This document shows, in pieces, positions 12,520 through 13,271 of a stretch of DNA of 13,271 nt. Origin of the DNA: Euryarchaeota archaeon UBA495 (GTDB taxonomy: Archaea; Thermoplasmatota; Poseidoniia; Poseidoniales; Poseidoniaceae); assembly GCA_002496845.1 (NCBI GenBank), contig DALQ01000042.1, positions 1 through 13,271 on the forward strand, read 5' to 3'. Made by a program: the position numbers and the translations under genes. Each line of letters opens with the position of its first letter. The first letter of the stretch is position 1. The notes under the pieces were generated by a model, which saw nothing but the letters and a program-made list of their open reading frames with translations, was not told the origin of the DNA and ran no database searches.

Positions 12520-13271
12520 TGGGTCACCTCCTTGCCGGAGCCTTCCCAAAGGCGCTTGCCAACGCCCTTCTTCTCCTCATGCTCGTGGCCTTCGTTGGCG
12601 TCAAGCTGGGTTGGAATGTCGTGGAAGGAAGGTGTGGGTGGAGGCGAGGTTGTGGTCCATTCGAGCGACCAACCGCCCCAGGGGTCCTTGCCGACCTTCT
12701 CGCCTCGGCGGGCGGAGTAGATGATGTTCCAAACGAGGATCAACTGGCTCAGGCCGAAGATGAAGGCGAAGGTGGACACGGCCAAGTTGTAGGACGCAAA
12801 GCCGGTCTCTTCGAGGTAGGAGTGGGTGCGACGTGGCATGCCCATCATGCCCAAAGCGTGCATGGGCCAGAACGCTGCGTTGTAGGAGGCAAAGCCCACG
12901 AGGAAGTGGTAGAGGCCGAGGCGCTCGTCCATCTTGCGGCCGGTCACCTTGGGGAACCAGTAGTACACGCCGGCGAACAGCGCAAACACGGTGCCGCCAA
13001 TGAACACGTAGTGGAAGTGGGCGACCACGAAGTACGTGTCGTGGAAGTGAATGTCCAAGCCGGACACTGGGAAGAACATTCCAGAGATGCCTCCCAAGGT
13101 GAAGGTGATCAGGAATCCAAGCGCCCACAGGGTATGCGTTCGCATCACAAGGCTGCCTTGGTACAGGGTCATCAGCCAGTTGAAGATCTTCGCACCGGTC
13201 GGAATCGCCACCAGCATGGTGGTGATCATGAACGCCGCACGCCAAGCGGGCGACATGCCCGAAGTCAGCAT
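12516..13271 (-). CDS. coxA: Cytochrome c oxidase subunit I, C-terminal 251 residues (5' end outside window)
   Basis: Catalytic haem-copper subunit that reduces O2 to water and pumps protons; only its C-terminal half is present. In the fragment, TMLVAIPTGAKIFNW (18-32) carries the K-channel Thr25 and Lys28. HFHDTYFVVAHFHYV (75-89) has the His77/Asp78 pair near the Mg site, the high-spin haem ligand His85 and the low-spin haem ligand His87. Further membrane helices follow to about residue 186. The tail contains LEWTTTSPPPTPSFHDIP (204-221), typical of A-type subunit I, then a charged HEHEEKK extension. The CuB ligands and cross-linked Tyr lie upstream beyond the edge. Its stop overlaps the subunit III start by 4 nt. 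The internal Met at 13271 is not the start. Confidence 0.96.
   Translation of the reverse strand: MLTSGMSPAWRAAFMITTMLVAIPTGAKIFNWLMTLYQGSLVMRTHTLWALGFLITFTLGGISGMFFPVSGLDIHFHDTYFVVAHFHYVFIGGTVFALFAGVYYWFPKVTGRKMDERLGLYHFLVGFASYNAAFWPMHALGMMGMPRRTHSYLEETGFASYNLAVSTFAFIFGLSQLILVWNIIYSARRGEKVGKDPWGGWSLEWTTTSPPPTPSFHDIPTQLDANEGHEHEEKKGVGKRLWEGSGKEVTQ
12524..12533 (-). promoter_or_regulatory. Very strong Shine-Dalgarno site for subunit III
   Basis: Minus strand reads AAGGAGGTGA, a ten-base match to the usual anti-Shine-Dalgarno end of 16S rRNA, followed by CCCA and the ATG at 12519. It lies inside the last codons of subunit I and fixes the subunit III start. Confidence 0.75.

Noticed and set aside
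1..13271. CRISPR arrays, insertion sequences, transposases, prophage or integrase genes
   Set aside because: No regularly spaced direct repeats, no terminal inverted repeats around a transposase, and no mobile-element proteins are visible.

Overview
The window is GC-rich and very compact: genes abut or overlap by a few bases and no stretch above about 100 bases lacks a gene. The gene mix suggests a marine planktonic archaeon of the Marine Group II / Thermoplasmatota type, with moderate confidence. In favour are a plastocyanin-like blue-copper protein with a C-terminal membrane anchor, an exported protein ending in a Pro-Gly / membrane helix / Arg tail like archaeal sorting signals, a tRNA gene with no encoded CCA, and many bacterial-type enzymes (endonuclease VIII, PdxH, bifunctional RibD, aa3-type oxidase with SCO). 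A GC-rich bacterium cannot be excluded from this sequence alone.

Layout. At 1-653 are the tail of an unidentified gene and an exported blue-copper protein (+). At 665-1483 (-) is endonuclease VIII, divergent from a small winged-helix protein (1575-1826, +). At 1823-4180 (-) is a tight three-gene redox operon, transcribed short-chain dehydrogenase -> FAD desaturase/amine-oxidase-like enzyme -> small Rieske protein. Across an 89-bp divergent spacer holding a striking double dyad are pdxH and a CoA-binding-domain protein (4270-5562, +). Facing them is ribD (5566-6576, -), divergent from a diacylglycerol-kinase-family lipid kinase (6663-7700, +). At 7692-9143 (-) is a lipoprotein with a transmembrane helix and a long charged, low-complexity tail. 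It follows a tRNA-Ser(UGA) gene (9201-9282, -).

From 9308 to the right edge is a terminal-oxidase operon read leftward: cytochrome oxidase subunit I (5' end outside the window), subunit III, subunit IV-like, and an SCO-type copper chaperone, with gaps of 11 nt or less and strong ribosome-binding sites. Subunit II is not in the window. The tRNA sits 25 nt after the SCO gene and may be read from the same transcript.

The main theme is aerobic respiration and copper handling (oxidase, SCO, cupredoxin), with cofactor genes for PLP and flavin and a separate flavin/Rieske redox operon. The most unusual items are the tandem GAAC-N4-GTTC dyads between the redox operon and pdxH, the SCO protein fused to duplicated extracellular domains, the two-helix His-rich N-terminal module on subunit III, and the SDR-flavoprotein-Rieske operon whose SDR lacks the catalytic tyrosine.
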